Shown here: one piece after another, positions 46,758 through 59,659 of the stretch
Layout: the number at the start of each line of letters is the position of its first letter
Numbering within the stretch: the first letter of the stretch is position 1
Assembly (NCBI GenBank): GCA_021292105.1
Contig: CM037865.1
Coordinates: 20,192,928-20,256,927, forward strand
From: Anadara kagoshimensis
Lineage: Eukaryota > Mollusca > Bivalvia > Arcoida > Arcidae
Reading direction: 5' to 3'
Length of the DNA stretch: 64,000 nt
Position numbers and translations under genes: made by a program
The notes under the pieces: model-generated
What the model was told of the DNA's origin: nothing
Database searches by the model: none
What the model saw: the letters and a program-made list of their open reading frames with translations, nothing else

Positions 46758-47480
46758 AATGTATATTATTATTCTTATTAATAAGGCCGAGTTTATGTTA
46801 TATTATTACTTGCACTCACATACGTCTTCATTAGTATCATTGACTAGGTACAATGTGCATAATCTTCTGAGATATTAATTATTTATTTACAGATTACAAC
46901 GCCTTCCAAGTAATGCATTAATACACAATAAACCTGTATTTTTGGTAAATAGCGTGAATCATATTTCTATAACATGTTTTTATTGTTTTTGGAAATACAA
47001 GGTTATATAATAAGCATACATAAAATGTGCTTCTAGTAATTTGATAGTGAGTCATATAGTGCAATGATAAAACAAATTTTAAAAAACTTTGACCCACTTG
47101 CAATACGTAAATCATACAAAACAATTACCTTTATACATTTGCTAAAAACCAACAACTTGAAGGTCGGTCAACTTTAAGGGGGTAATGTTGAAATAGGGTT
47201 CAATAATGTAACTCAAAACAATACTTAAACAATTTTACAGGACCTATAATTAATAAGAACATTTTGTGAAGAAGTACAATCATAATTATGTGCAGTTTTT
47301 TAGGTGGGTGTATTACGTTTGTGTAAAGATCAAAAGTTTTAATTTTTTATCAATAAGATTTTATTGTTATTAGTTTTAAAAACGAATCTTACGTACTTTA
47401 ACGAGGAAAACTCCGTCATATACATCGTTACCCGTTATATACGTGTAAGTTAAATATCTAGGTAGGTACTTTCTTTATTT
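46758..47480. repeat. N module, unit C
   Basis: Close copy of 28881-29560. No gene. Confidence 0.65.
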
Positions 47481-48150
47481 CAATTTGAAGAAAAACGGTA
47501 GAAAATATATTGCACTTTGGCTATTTTAGTGATTTTTCTATTTTTAGTCTGGCTGGTAATCTTAGATATTTTAAAGGGCCTTGTAAAAATAATTATCATA
47601 CCTAGGGACCTTTCGTACCAAATTTTGTTTCGATTGGCCCGGTGGTTTCTTAATTGGCTAACAATCTGACCTTATTTGCATAATTTGTTAAAATTAAGTT
47701 TATGAAAAATGACTCAGAAACACCCGTTGTATGTGTAAAATTGTCAGATATCTACTATCTGTATTTTTAATTTTAACAAAATCAATAGAAACCCACTAAC
47801 CCATTATGACCATTTTAGTTAATGTCCTACTTATACGATGTCGCCTTGTAAAAAATTTGCTTTAGCCTAGGAACATTCGACACCAAATTTGGTTTCAATT
47901 TGTTGTGATGAGTATATTCAAAGAATAAGCAAAAATGACAATTTATTGATTTTGCTATTTATAATTACGACGGTTATCTTGAATATTAAAAAGAGCCTTG
48001 TACAAACTAAGATAAACAATACCTAGATAACTTTCACTCCAAATTTGGTTTTAATTAGCCCCATGGATTCCGAAGAATTGTTTTTGCTAAAAATTGGACT
48101 TCAATTGCATAATTCGCACAGACGCATGGGCACACGTTTTACAATGATAT
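47480..48150. repeat. Degenerate ~0.3 kb repeat, about three units, unit C
   Basis: Counterpart of 29560-30210, with small indels that change the frame again. Confidence 0.65.
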
Positions 48151-48439
48151 ATGTTAACTACTAAATACTAAACCCTAAGCATAACTCGATCAATGGATGC
48201 TTTTTTCAGAAAATCCCTTGTCACATTTCTCCAGTGGATTCAAAGGAAATGATAAACAGTTACACACAACGGGGCGGCGAATACACGTGCGCTTAGCCAT
48301 ACCTTAAGCCAGTTGAGCAAATGACGTTTAAATAGTACCAATCGAACGTAGGAGATTATTTATAAATCACATGGCTTATGACATTAAATATCTAGTAACA
48401 TTATGTCGCTGATAAGTATTACACATTAAAATTTAAAAT

Positions 48440-48498
<59 letters not shown>

Positions 48499-49017
48499 TT
48501 ATTTGTATTAGAAATAATCATTATGCACCAGGTCTATTATTAAAAATATCAAATTTACGTTTAATGTTACTAACTATAAATCTAGTACCAATATATTAAG
48601 AACAAAGTACAATGTAAACGTCAAAGACAAAACATTCCAATATATTAGCTATCTGTTCACAGAATCTACAGCCTTCCACGTAAGTGTTAGTATACCAAAA
48701 GTCTGCATTTTCAGAAATTTACGTGACTCGTTATTTTTATCACATGATTTTATTGTAGGACATATATAATTATGTACTTAATGTATTTGATAACTTTTAT
48801 ACTCGGAATATATACTGTACCAAGTAATGCGGTTACAATTTGAAAATAGAGTTACTTACAAAACATAAATAAAAACTTAAAAAAATTATCTTTATAGATT
48901 TGTTACATAAAACAACTTAAATGTCGGTTAAGGTATCAATAATGTTCGTAAATGTAACTTAAACTAGTCAGTTCTTCCTTTGACATTCCTGTTTATGTGA
49001 CATTTAAGATTTTTTCA
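48151..49017. other. AT-rich stretch, no recognisable gene
   Basis: Counterpart of 30211-31080, with (CT)n at 48442-48494. Confidence 0.45.
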
Positions 49018-49312
49018 ATACATGTACTTGGCTACTTGAAATTTGAGTAAATCTAAAATTTAAAATTAAAATATTTGATAAAAAACTTTTATTATACTGA
49101 AGCAAGTTTTATACCACTTAGTTCATCTGCAAAATTATGAACTTTTATATAGACAAATTATCCAAATTCATTTTATAGAAGTGTAAAGTTGTCATGTGCA
49201 GGATGTTAAATGGTTTTGCTATGTTTTTGTAACGTACATTTTTTTTAATTTTAATTTCAATGAGATTTTATTATCCCAAATCCAGTGTGTGTGTGCGTGT
49301 GAATGTGTGTGA

Positions 49313-49359
<47 letters not shown>

Positions 49360-49671
49360 CGAATACATGTACTTGGCTACTTGAAATTTGAGTAAATCTA
49401 AAATTTAAAATTAAAATATTTGATAAAAAACTTTTATTATACTGAAACAAGTTTTATACCACTTAGTTTATCTGCAAAATTATGAACTTTTATAAAGACA
49501 AATTATCCAAATTCATTTTATAGAAGTGTAAAGTTGTCATGTGCAGGATGTTAAATGGTTTTGCTATGTTTTTGTAACGTACATTTTTTTTAATTTTAAT
49601 TATCAATGAGATTTTATTATCCCAAATCCCGTGTGTGTGTGCGTGTGAATGTGTGTGTGTGTGTGTGTGTG
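49018..49671. repeat. 345 bp tandem duplication including (GT)n, unit C only
   Basis: The segment starting TACATGTACTTGGCTAC occurs at 49018 and 49363 (offset 345). Each copy ends in an impure (GT)n tract with GCGTGTGAATGTG interruptions. The duplication starts immediately after the first (GT)n and TTCGAA. Confidence 0.85.
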
Positions 49672-49677
49672 TTCGAA

Positions 49678-50228
49678 GATTACTCAATAATCCATGTAAT
49701 ACCGTCATACAATAAAAATCGTATTGAATGAGTGTGACGTCATAAAAGCATACAAGTCATTCCAGAGTAACGTCACACGATTGACCTAGTTCACAGATGT
49801 TTGTTTCATTTGACACTGTTTGTTGATTCTAATTTAAGCTGATACTTTTGTACTTTTCTTCTAAAAAGAAGATACATTGTATTTAAATTAAAAATGTTTG
49901 TTTTGTTTTTGTATCCTGCGGACAGACTATTGTTTACTTATAATATTTCAGCAGGATTACTTTTGACGCATGTACACAGTTACGTGAACTTGTTGTGTTT
50001 CGGTCAATCAGCTGTTTTCTTATAATAAGAAGACAAGTTTTAAATCTACGAAAAACCTGTTTTTATTGGATTATGTAATAAATAGAATCTTGCATTCGTG
50101 TTTATGCAATATTGAATTTATTAAACTCGTTGAATAAAGTTTTATGCAACTCGCCAAAGCTCGTTGCATAAAAATTATTCAACTCGTTTAATAAATTCAA
50201 TATTACATAAACACTCATGCAAGATCCT
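49678..50228. other. 550 bp replacement segment private to unit C
   Basis: Sits where unit B has 31400-32735. Similarity to B ends after TTCGAAGATTA and resumes at GTTGGTTTAAGAATT. It contains TGTGACGTCAT near 49735, a small hairpin (CAATACGATT region read inverted at 49700-49725) and a foldback. No gene. Confidence 0.6.
50087..50225. mobile_element. Foldback element, arms ~64 bp
   Basis: Left arm 50087-50150 and right arm 50164-50225 are inverted copies from ATCTTGCAT to TTATGCAA with few mismatches. Both arms contain an AACTCGTT/AACGAGTT motif. Absent from A and B. Confidence 0.8.
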
Positions 50229-52396
50229 ACGCGTTGGTTTAAGAATTAAATAGAAAACGCTTCAGTAAAGTCCCTTACTCATTTTTGTTTGATTTTGTTC
50301 ATTTCTATTGAGCGAGACATTAAAAAGAATTTTTATTAAAAATTTAAACTTATTCGCAAGCGTAAATTGTAATATAATTGTTCATTTTAAAGTAAGTCTA
50401 TTATTCAGCTAAAAATTTTGACAAAATAGTGTTAACCTGCCGTCGTCGTCCAATTGCTATTGTTCATAAAGAGGATTGGTTGGGTTTTGGACAGTGCTAT
50501 TGTATCTGGTTTGTTGTAGTCGATTTACGGATCACAGCAGTCTTAGTCGCTGGCTCAGTGATTACAGTTTACTTGATAAATATTTCATAAACTAACCGTA
50601 ATAGCTTTTTTCATTAGGCCATCAATTTTGACGCGGTTTTTTACCGTATAACTGGAAATTGTTGCGGTGTTAATTTTTGCGATTTTATTAAAATATACCT
50701 ATGTAAAAATCGCATTTTTAATTTTCGCGGTTGAATGACTGCAAATATAATAAAACCGATGAGGCTGCCGATTATTATTTTTTTTATATGATTAGTTGAT
50801 GAGTATGAGTCTCTTAAAGTTGTCACGTGTAACATAATACCCGTCAGCAAAGGAGTAAATACCTGGTTACCTGTTACAAACTTTAATCAAGTCTTCCATG
50901 TAACATCTCGCGTGTGTTTTGTTTGTTTAATGATTGAAGCCATTCCTGATTCATTATTCATTGATATACGGTGATCGTCCATAATTACCGGTACCTATGT
51001 TTATATGTTGAAGAAAGCTCCGCCATAACAAACACTAATTATATATTCCTATGTCAGAAGTCATACGGCGCTTTCGTATCTGTCGGTTTTGAGTAAAAAG
51101 TGCCAGGATTCGACAACCGCTTCTTAGGATATTAATAAAATTAATTAAAATTTAATTTATTTGCAATTCAAACGACATGGTTAGATTTCAAACGTAACAA
51201 AATAATGAATACGAATAGTCTTTCACAAAAGTTCAAACTACTGGAGGCCGTTCTAGTTATTGACCAATACTCTCGAATGCAAAAACCCATTCTTTTTTTG
51301 CGATTTTATTTTTCGCTATTTGATTTTCATAGCGAAAATTGTATTGTAAAAATACGGTATTGTGGTATTAGAACATTTTGCAATGCAAATTTTAACCAAA
51401 CAAATTTTGTTACAGGTATTGTTTAACAAACATTATTTTTGTAAAACTGCCTCTTGAGAGCAAAATACCTCCGCTTTTACATATAGATGAGTTTAATGTT
51501 TTTCTGCGACCTTGATTTTTCCGATATAGCCTAGTCTCAAGGTCATAACACATCTTTTGACCATGTAGATCTTTCATGTGAAGTTTTATGACAGTCGTCT
51601 AAAGCAGTCATTGAGATATGACCGGGCATGACTTTACACTTACAGACAGACATGGACAGACCGATACGTTAAAACTAGTTTCTTGGGGTATGATTTAATT
51701 CCATCAATCCATTGATTACATTTTTATAAGGTTACATAGTCCCGCTCAGGACAAGTTATGTTTATCAAAATTTCAAACACTATTTGTTAATATGTATCTA
51801 TTCACCAATGCATTGTAAATGACATAAGGTTATCAAAGCAAAATGAAACTTTAATTAATAGGTCTTAAATTGATTTAGATATCATAAAAGATTTTAAATA
51901 AATAAATTCCAAATGATGACTATTTATATGTTATTTGTTATTCATAGTTAGATAACAAAAAACTAATAGATATACATTCAAACATGTTTAATAACTTTAG
52001 TGCAGATATTTCATATTCATGTTCTTTATTAAATTATAGTCGTCATCACAAGATTAGTGGTATCCAACACAAACATACCAGTCCATGTCTATCAGTTTTA
52101 AATTATGACTTCCTCGAGGCACTATCTTAAACTTGTTATGACATAATTTCAAAATTTATCCCAAGAGATAACCGCGAAAATAGTTTGATAGACTTTTAAC
52201 ACCGCACCTATTTTGTACAGTTTAGGCTTAGAGAAAAAATTGTAACGTAAAAAAGGTTCTGTATCATATTTAGACTAGTACCTCACCTATGACGCCCACG
52301 AAATATGAATACGAAACCATAACAAACGTGATTACTTCGACTTTCTTATTGTCAACTGACCTTTTCTATTACATTTTATATCAGTTTTATATTTAC
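50229..52396. other. Conserved inter-module block with GACAGA repeat, unit C
   Basis: Counterpart of 32735-34918. Holds the TTTTCGCTAT hairpin (51310-51338) and a GACAGACA-tailed repeat (51445-51740). No gene. Confidence 0.5.
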
Positions 52397-52430
52397 AGAC
52401 TAGACGGCCGGCCGTTTCGGAATACAATTT
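52397..52430 (-). ncRNA. Hammerhead-like relic, truncated long form (unit C)
   Basis: Retains GTC, the perfect stem III, GAAA and part of stem II, then is cut by a deletion that joins AATACAATT to TAAAGAAACTT. Confidence 0.5.
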
Positions 52431-52760
52431 AAAGAAACTTTATATAACGAAACAACCTGTATAGCATTCTGGCGTTGGTATCAAGTTCTATGATGTCCCT
52501 GTATCCATTACCAGGAATATATTTGAAATTCCATAGTTCCATGGCCCTTTCATTCTCAATTTTGATGACAAACGTATGCGGGTGTACCTAGCTAAACTTA
52601 TAATGATTACCCTTCCGGAGAAGCCCGTCTCACTTACCTGGTGGAAATTAACGTTTTATCTTAATTTGTCAGTTTGTCAGATTTTACTTTACTTCGGTAC
52701 TAAGATTTTGGACAATGGACATGAATTGGTTATTTGTTTTTGATTGCAATCTTTAAAACG
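52431..52760 (+). pseudogene. PLE RT C-terminus and 3' tail, unit C
   Basis: Starts within LKKLY because a deletion removed the PASPRYG region. A stop corresponding to the DVS-TAG end lies near 52534 (here mutated to FEIP-like codons before TAG). The 3' tail (CCTTCCGGAGAAGCCC, TACCTGGTGGAAATTAAC) is preserved better than in unit A. Confidence 0.6.
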
Positions 52761-53475
52761 GATGAAATGATATCCTTATTTTCAATAGAATATTTATTAA
52801 TATTATTGAGATATATATCTGCGGTTCAGGTCTTCACAATACAAAATATTACGTGATTTAATCTCAAATAAAACTCTCGCCTGTATTAACATTGGACATA
52901 TTAATATTAACAGTTAAAAAGATGAGTTGTAATAATTGTTTAAAGTACTTACCTTTTCCGATGCGTCTATTACCGATAACATTTACTAAATAAACTGAGC
53001 ATGATATGCTCTTATATATACATATATATGTTCTTGGAATCTACCGCTTTCATGTAATGCATAAATAAAAGATAATTCTACATTTCTCTGAAAATTGGAT
53101 ATCAACCTTGAACCTGATTTCAATACGTCGAAAACAAATATTTCAGTAATAGTTTAAACATTTAACTTTGAAACAGGAAGTTAACTTAGTTTGCCTTTAT
53201 ATTTAGACGTATAACTTTAAATAACACTCACGAAACGATACATTTGAAGCTATATGACAACTGTCCGTTTGTTTTCTATGCAACAATAAACCTTCCTTCT
53301 GTCTGCTTAGTCTAATTATTTCAATGTTAACATGCTATTGTTATGACTTTTGTTTTTTGTTTCTACCACGTGAACTTTATGCAGCGAAGAAAGTGCGGGA
53401 TATTGCAATCTTATGATTTGAAGACCAGCACAAAATTTCATGGTTATCCTTACACTCTTACACTATTGTTGATAT

Positions 53476-54166
53476 CAATATGAACACACCCGTCTATGTC
53501 AATGAAAATGGTGTATTTAAAAATATACTGATTATATATCATGTCCTGTAGTTCCACGTTCGCTTCATTCTCAATTTGTTACCAGCTAAACTTAATTTGC
53601 CATTTGCCAAAGTATTTGCTTTGCTTTTGGAAATTAACCGGGTTGTTTGTGGTTTAAATTATTGTCATAACTGATTTTATACTATTTACTTCACAAATCT
53701 AAGCAAAATATTTTAACTTTCTAATGTCAAAAATAAAAATAAAATGTACTTTGATTCTATAAGTTCGGAAATGAAAGGTTTGTTGTAAGTATATTAAATG
53801 TTAATAACAAATATGCCACATGCACATACAAATCAACAGATCAATAACAACAAAAAGTACTCGGACACATGTTTGCTATGTTTGTTTTGTATAACATAAT
53901 TACATATTATACCAGTTTTAATTTTACAGCACTAGACAGCCGTTTCAGAATACAATTCCTCATAAGTAGTGCTTGGACCAAAATTATGAAACCAAACTAA
54001 TTTAAAGGTGTTGAAAAGCTACCCAAAGGACCAAAATATGTTTTACCAAATTAAGCTAAGGAAAAATTTTGCATTAGAGAGTATACCTTAGTTTTTGAGA
54101 AATTTCAAATTTTAACTTGCAGGAAATTTAGACAATTATAGTATATTTCTGACAATAATACGAAAT
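53476..54166. mobile_element. 691 bp insertion carrying a hammerhead-like sequence (unit C)
   Basis: Same insertion as 35801-36492, nearly identical. Confidence 0.6.
53928..53973 (-). ncRNA. Hammerhead-like sequence, long form, least damaged (unit C)
   Basis: Minus strand: AGCACTA, CTTATGAG (one change from CTGATGAG), stem II, GAAAC, GTC, TAGTGCT, with a perfect 7 bp stem I. Only the first G of the CTGATGA box is altered (to T), but that base is invariant, so activity is doubtful. Confidence 0.65.
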
Positions 54167-56178
54167 TATTGCCTTCTGAGTTGGTATAATAGATTAAAGA
54201 TACAATGTACATAAATACATTGCAAACATAGAATTAAGTCAAAGCTCATATAAATAATTGTTTTAGTGTTCAACTAGGCAAGTTGATAAAAAAGTTATTA
54301 AAACTTAATTTGTCAGTTTTCATTTTTTATTTAATTTTGAGATTGTGATATGGACATGGATTGTGTGTTTTATTTGAAATACTATTGTATGAATAATATA
54401 CATATTAATGTTGTCTCGGCTTTGAACATAAATTATTTACTCTATCGTATGAGATATTCTAAGTTTTTTAAAACAATTTTTTACATTGACTTAAACTGTC
54501 TTTTGAGAGCCAAATACATCCTGACCCCTAATTTTTTTTTTCTGTACACCTTTAGACCATGATGACTATTCATGTGTAGTTTTATGACAGTGGTTTAAAG
54601 CAACTATGAGATATTACCTGGACACGATTTTACACGGACAGACAGACAGATAGACAGACATGGCGATTTCTGTATATCACCCTGAAAATTGTTTGCAGAA
54701 ATATAAATATAGTGTGTTCAGATATATAGTACGCTTCATATCAATGATCAATCTGTTATTATGTGGATCAAGGACATGCCTTAAGAAAATATATCTTGAC
54801 GCGTAATACGTTCTTGTTTTGACTTGATATAAATGTTGTTGTGCTGATTTAGATAAATATCTATATTCACGCCTATTCAATCACAATTGGCACTCAGACA
54901 TAGTTAGAATTGTATTCCGATCCGTAAGTTTACACATGAATGATATACTAGTAATCAGTTAAATACCTGTGACCTTAACTTTACATTATTACATCATTCG
55001 CCGTCATGCAATTTGGACTGGCTATTGTTTTATTTATACTATAACAGAAGGGTGACATTTCTTATTTTTACAGTCTTCTATTTAAAAAAACTAAATACGA
55101 AATACTTTTTTTGTATTTTAAAACATTCAATTCTTATTTTGCCTCTACAGGCATCGTCAGAAAAATGGCAGCGCCCACAACCATGTCGGAATTACAATTC
55201 AGAAGCATAAACGATAACAAAAAATAGTTCTTCCACTCATCATAAGTTTTTCATCTACTACTTCGGGAAAATAAAAATTTCATGATAAAAAAGCACGTCT
55301 ATTATGATTAACTGTTAAACATGACAACATTCCTCATTGAATTTAACGTAAGATTTGTCCTTTTTGATAGTAATGTATTCTAACGCCATGATTTGACGTA
55401 ACAAGTAAATGAGGTATTTACATGATGATGTCAATTATTATCTATAACACTATAACATACAATTGCTCAAAATGTGTTATAGAAGGAGTAACAATTACAA
55501 TTGTAAACGTATTATTATATTTGCAATACGAATGTATTTCTCTTCGATGAACTATGCAGAAGCAATTGTATTTCTATTCCCTTTGACATACAATTGGGGT
55601 CATGACCCTTGATGTGTATGCATTTTCCCACAGGATGACGCTATGTGATTGTCTTTTGATTATGACGTCACTTAAGTTCAAGTGTACGCTGATCTCGCAG
55701 ATACATGAGCAGGTATAGAAGAAAAAGTGCCAAGAGTTGGAGCAAATATAAGTACAAAATATTCATTGAAAGAAAGATTTGTAAACATAAGAAATGAAAT
55801 CTCTGCTCATTTAGTCCCAGAGCTCATACATGTTTATTTGACTTGCATTTGCCAAAAGGTCTGAAACTTGTAACTGAAAGGCGATTATCAGTAAAATATG
55901 AAAATGCGTTTCTTGCAAAATTCGGTCTGGACATTTTTGTAAATTCCTGTTTTAAGAGCACTTGAATGTATTTGTCAAAAACACGTATTTAGGGTTTGAT
56001 TATATAAACACTTAATAGCAATATATGCCCATAAAATGTGGTGTCACTCTAAAGGTTATTAATAAATCAATGTTACATGATAAAATATTTTTCAAAATAT
56101 GACGTCACTAGATAAAAATATGATACCATGTTAATTTAAAATTAAAAATAGTGAAAAGCTATCAGATACAAATTTCCC
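54167..56178. repeat. Conserved block, unit C copy
   Basis: Near-identical to 36493-38511. No gene. Confidence 0.65.
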
Positions 56179-56982
56179 GGTTAATCAAACAAACATACTT
56201 ATCCATTACCGAATCACAATCCAGAAGCAAAGTAAAAACTTTGGAACTGACAAGTTAGGTTAGACACGTGAACTTCCACCAGGGAAGTGAGGCCGGGTGC
56301 TCCGGAAGGGTAAGCACCTCCTGTTTAGCTAGCTACACCCGTCACGTGTGTAATCAAAATTGTGTGAAAGGAACATGGAACTATGAGACGTCAATATATC
56401 CAAGGCAATCCTGGACACAGAGACATCAAACTTATCAACATACTGTGATGACGGCCATAAAACTTTTTGAGGGCCTTGATAAGCCTAGGCTTGCAATATC
56501 CCTGAGTCAACAATTTATTTGCAAGCAGCCTACTTCGTTGTACAAAGTCCCCGTAGTGGGAACAAGCTCTACCATAGCGTATTAATTGGGAAACAAATAC
56601 ACCATAAGCAGGAGAAGCAGGTATATTGCTGCATAAAAAGGAAAGTTGACAATAGAAAAATTGAAGTCATCACGTTTGTCATAAAGTTTCAAATGTAGCC
56701 TTTCTTGCGTCATAATTCAGGTATAAGTCTAAATATGAAGCAGAACTTGAGGAATCAGTCGTGTCTTTTATTTGAAGCTCACTAGGATAGATGACATTTA
56801 CATAGTCTCCAAATTTAGGATTGTTAAGAGACAGAACGTCATCTATGTATCTGTATGTTGAGTTGAATGATTTGGCGACAGTTTTCTCTCCAGATTTAAC
56901 AAGGTTCTGCATAAATTCTGCTTCGTAAGAATAAAGAAACAAATCAGCAAGCAATGGTGCACAGTTTGTACCCATTGGTTAA
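56179..56982 (-). pseudogene. PLE insertion with frameshifted RT (unit C)
   Basis: Second copy of the RT insertion (56185-56976), with GGTTAA at 56179-56184 and 56977-56982. The RT frame keeps MGTNCAPLLADLF and YRYIDDVL, but after codon 90 a 2 nt deletion (near 56704) shifts the frame, ending at 56679. Further single-base deletions occur downstream in runs. These differences from 38518-39315 are either post-duplication decay or sequencing error. Confidence 0.8.
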
Positions 56983-59659
56983 CATATTGTATGTGTTGTC
57001 ATTAATTTTTGTTTTAAAATAATTATATACCCTCTGCTATTGATATTCTATAACCTTGATGAGTAATTATCTGAGGATTATAATATTTTCTATCACAGAA
57101 AAGATGTACCCATTTCTACCCCAGGGTTAATTTTTAGGGTAGGGAAACACTATCATGATTTAACCTCATAACTTATATATTACTAGTATCCCATCACGTG
57201 TGGTATCAAATTGATAATATTTTATTATACTATCCTATTATGCATCAACTTTTCCCTTCATCAAAGTTGGCACGCGCCAAACTATCTTGCATTACCTCTT
57301 GAAATAATGTGATCAGAATGTCATTTCTTAATTATTATGGGAGAACAGAACTTTATTTTTTGTTGACTTGACCAAATTAAAACTCGACCCGATACAAAGA
57401 ATTGTATATAAGCACTGTGCACATGATTTTTTTCTAACATCTACGACTAGATTTTTAGAAAATACAACACATGTAAAAAAATATTTACTACAGAAAGATG
57501 CTGATCTATGTCATGACATATGTTCTGTAGTAATGACGTCATTTTTACAATGTTTACATTTGACAAATCTGAGACACAATGTCACAGCAAGGTGACGGAA
57601 ATTTTGAACTTTTAAGTTCGCTCAGAGCGATGTACAGGATATCAATTTCAGGTATCTTCCGAAGGGTACCCTGACTTTCTTTTCTAAATGCTAGACAAGA
57701 ATAGTCGCTGTCTATTTTTAAGTCTTTTTTTCAGACTCCGGCAATCAGATAGAAAAATAGTCGTTGCTTATTATGTGGGAGGTCATTGCCAGATTAGTCT
57801 TAAGTAGTAGCAATTGTTCTTTTGTCAATTTGTCAAGCACTCATCAGTTAGAAATAAAAGTCGCAAAACCCCTAGATGAATTCGTTTTAGAAATAACTTG
57901 TTTGTTGTGGTTTTTCATTGGTAAGCTATTTATGATAGAATTGTCCCTTCCAAAATATTGTTTATATCACCGTAAACCACAACCAATTGGAAGTTATTTC
58001 TAAGTGTAATTTACAATGTTATTTATTATTTTTTTCTTCTTAGAATTTACAAAAGAACAATCATTTAATATTAGAAATAATTGTTTTCATTTCTTATCCA
58101 CTGGTTTTGTCGGTAAATGGAACAACCCCATTTAACACAGTCTTCTGCCACGTCATTCTATTACTTCAACGAATTTAGCCCCGCCTCAATGACGTCACAA
58201 TAGAACTCAAACCAAAATTAGACTTGACAAGAGATTGACAGGTGATGCTAACTGAAATGCAATGGTTATTCTTGTCAGTAAGTTTATGTAAGAAAAAATC
58301 AGCAGATACATGACGTAAACCTGATAATTAATGGGTTAAACAGAAATCATCAGTACTTGAACTTGATAGTGTCAAAATCTCTAGATATACTCAAACAGTG
58401 ATTTAAAATGTTTTTTTCAACAATACTGTTTTGCCCTGACCTTTTACCTTGTAGAAAATGTTTATTTTCAAATTTCCAAAAATAGCTAATATAATAGAAA
58501 CAATACAACAATCACATGAACCCAATCAAATGAGTTGTAGAAAATGTTTATTTTCAAATTTCCAAAAAATAGCTAATATAATAGATACAATACCAACAAT
58601 CACATGAACCCAATCAAAAATGAGTTTACGTAATCGATACTCTCAGTTTCGGTGGATTGGAAGACATGGTGTTTAGGGTTATAAAGTCATTTTCAGCTAA
58701 TACAACAACGATAGTCTTTTAAGAGTTGTCGTTCTTGTACCACTAAATCGATCTGCATATTATTAAGTGACTTTACTCTGGAAGATAGTCCTGCGAAGGG
58801 ACATTAAAATGACTTTACCTAATCAATACTGTCAGTTTCGTGGATTGGAACACATGGACGTTTAGGGTTATAAAGTCAGACACAGTCAAAAGTCGAGCCA
58901 TTTTCAGCTAACACAACAACGGTAGTCTTTTACAGAGTTGTTAAGGTTATTTGGATGGAAGTTTTTACAGTTTATGATTGGGTATAAGAACATTTGTAAA
59001 ATGTTAATTTTTTTACATAATTAACCACATCAGTATTCTTTAACAACTGTGACCTTATCTTTGAGTTAATGACCTTTTATTTATATACCAAAATGATTGT
59101 TACATCAATGCAAACAATATTCTATTATGCGTGTCTATAAAAAGAGATGTGATAATTATCAAAATAATTTAAAAGCTCAGAGGTAAAAAAGTAGACCACG
59201 GTCTTGAGTTTTAACCTTGACCAAAATTTCGAAGGTACCTGAACGAATATGTTAAAACTGAAACCCCTCAGTCATCTTTCCAAATAGTCAGGTTATAGCA
59301 ATTTAAAAATATTGTTCAAAACTAAACGTAAAAACGCGTTATCCTTTTTTGTTTTAATTTCCTGAAATGAACATGCTATAGGCTTAAGACTCTAGAGAAG
59401 CCAAATATCACATCATATTTTTTTAAATAATCAGTTTCTGAGAAAGTTGTTTAAGATTTTTGCACCCTAGGTCACCTTACCTTAGTTTTGATGGCAATAG
59501 CAACACCACAAACAAATCTGAATCGCAGCGGCCCATTGATATTTCTGATCGTGTATGTTTGAAATCTGTCCAATATTTTCAGAAAAGAAGTTGAAATTAC
59601 ATGTTAACAACGCACACACTAAACGCATGCACATACACCGCTGTATTACCACATAAGCT
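56983..59659. repeat. Conserved right part and B/C segment, unit C copy
   Basis: Near-identical to 39322-41985, including the 88 bp and ~190 bp tandem duplications. Short indels change the lengths of the incidental open frames. Confidence 0.65.
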
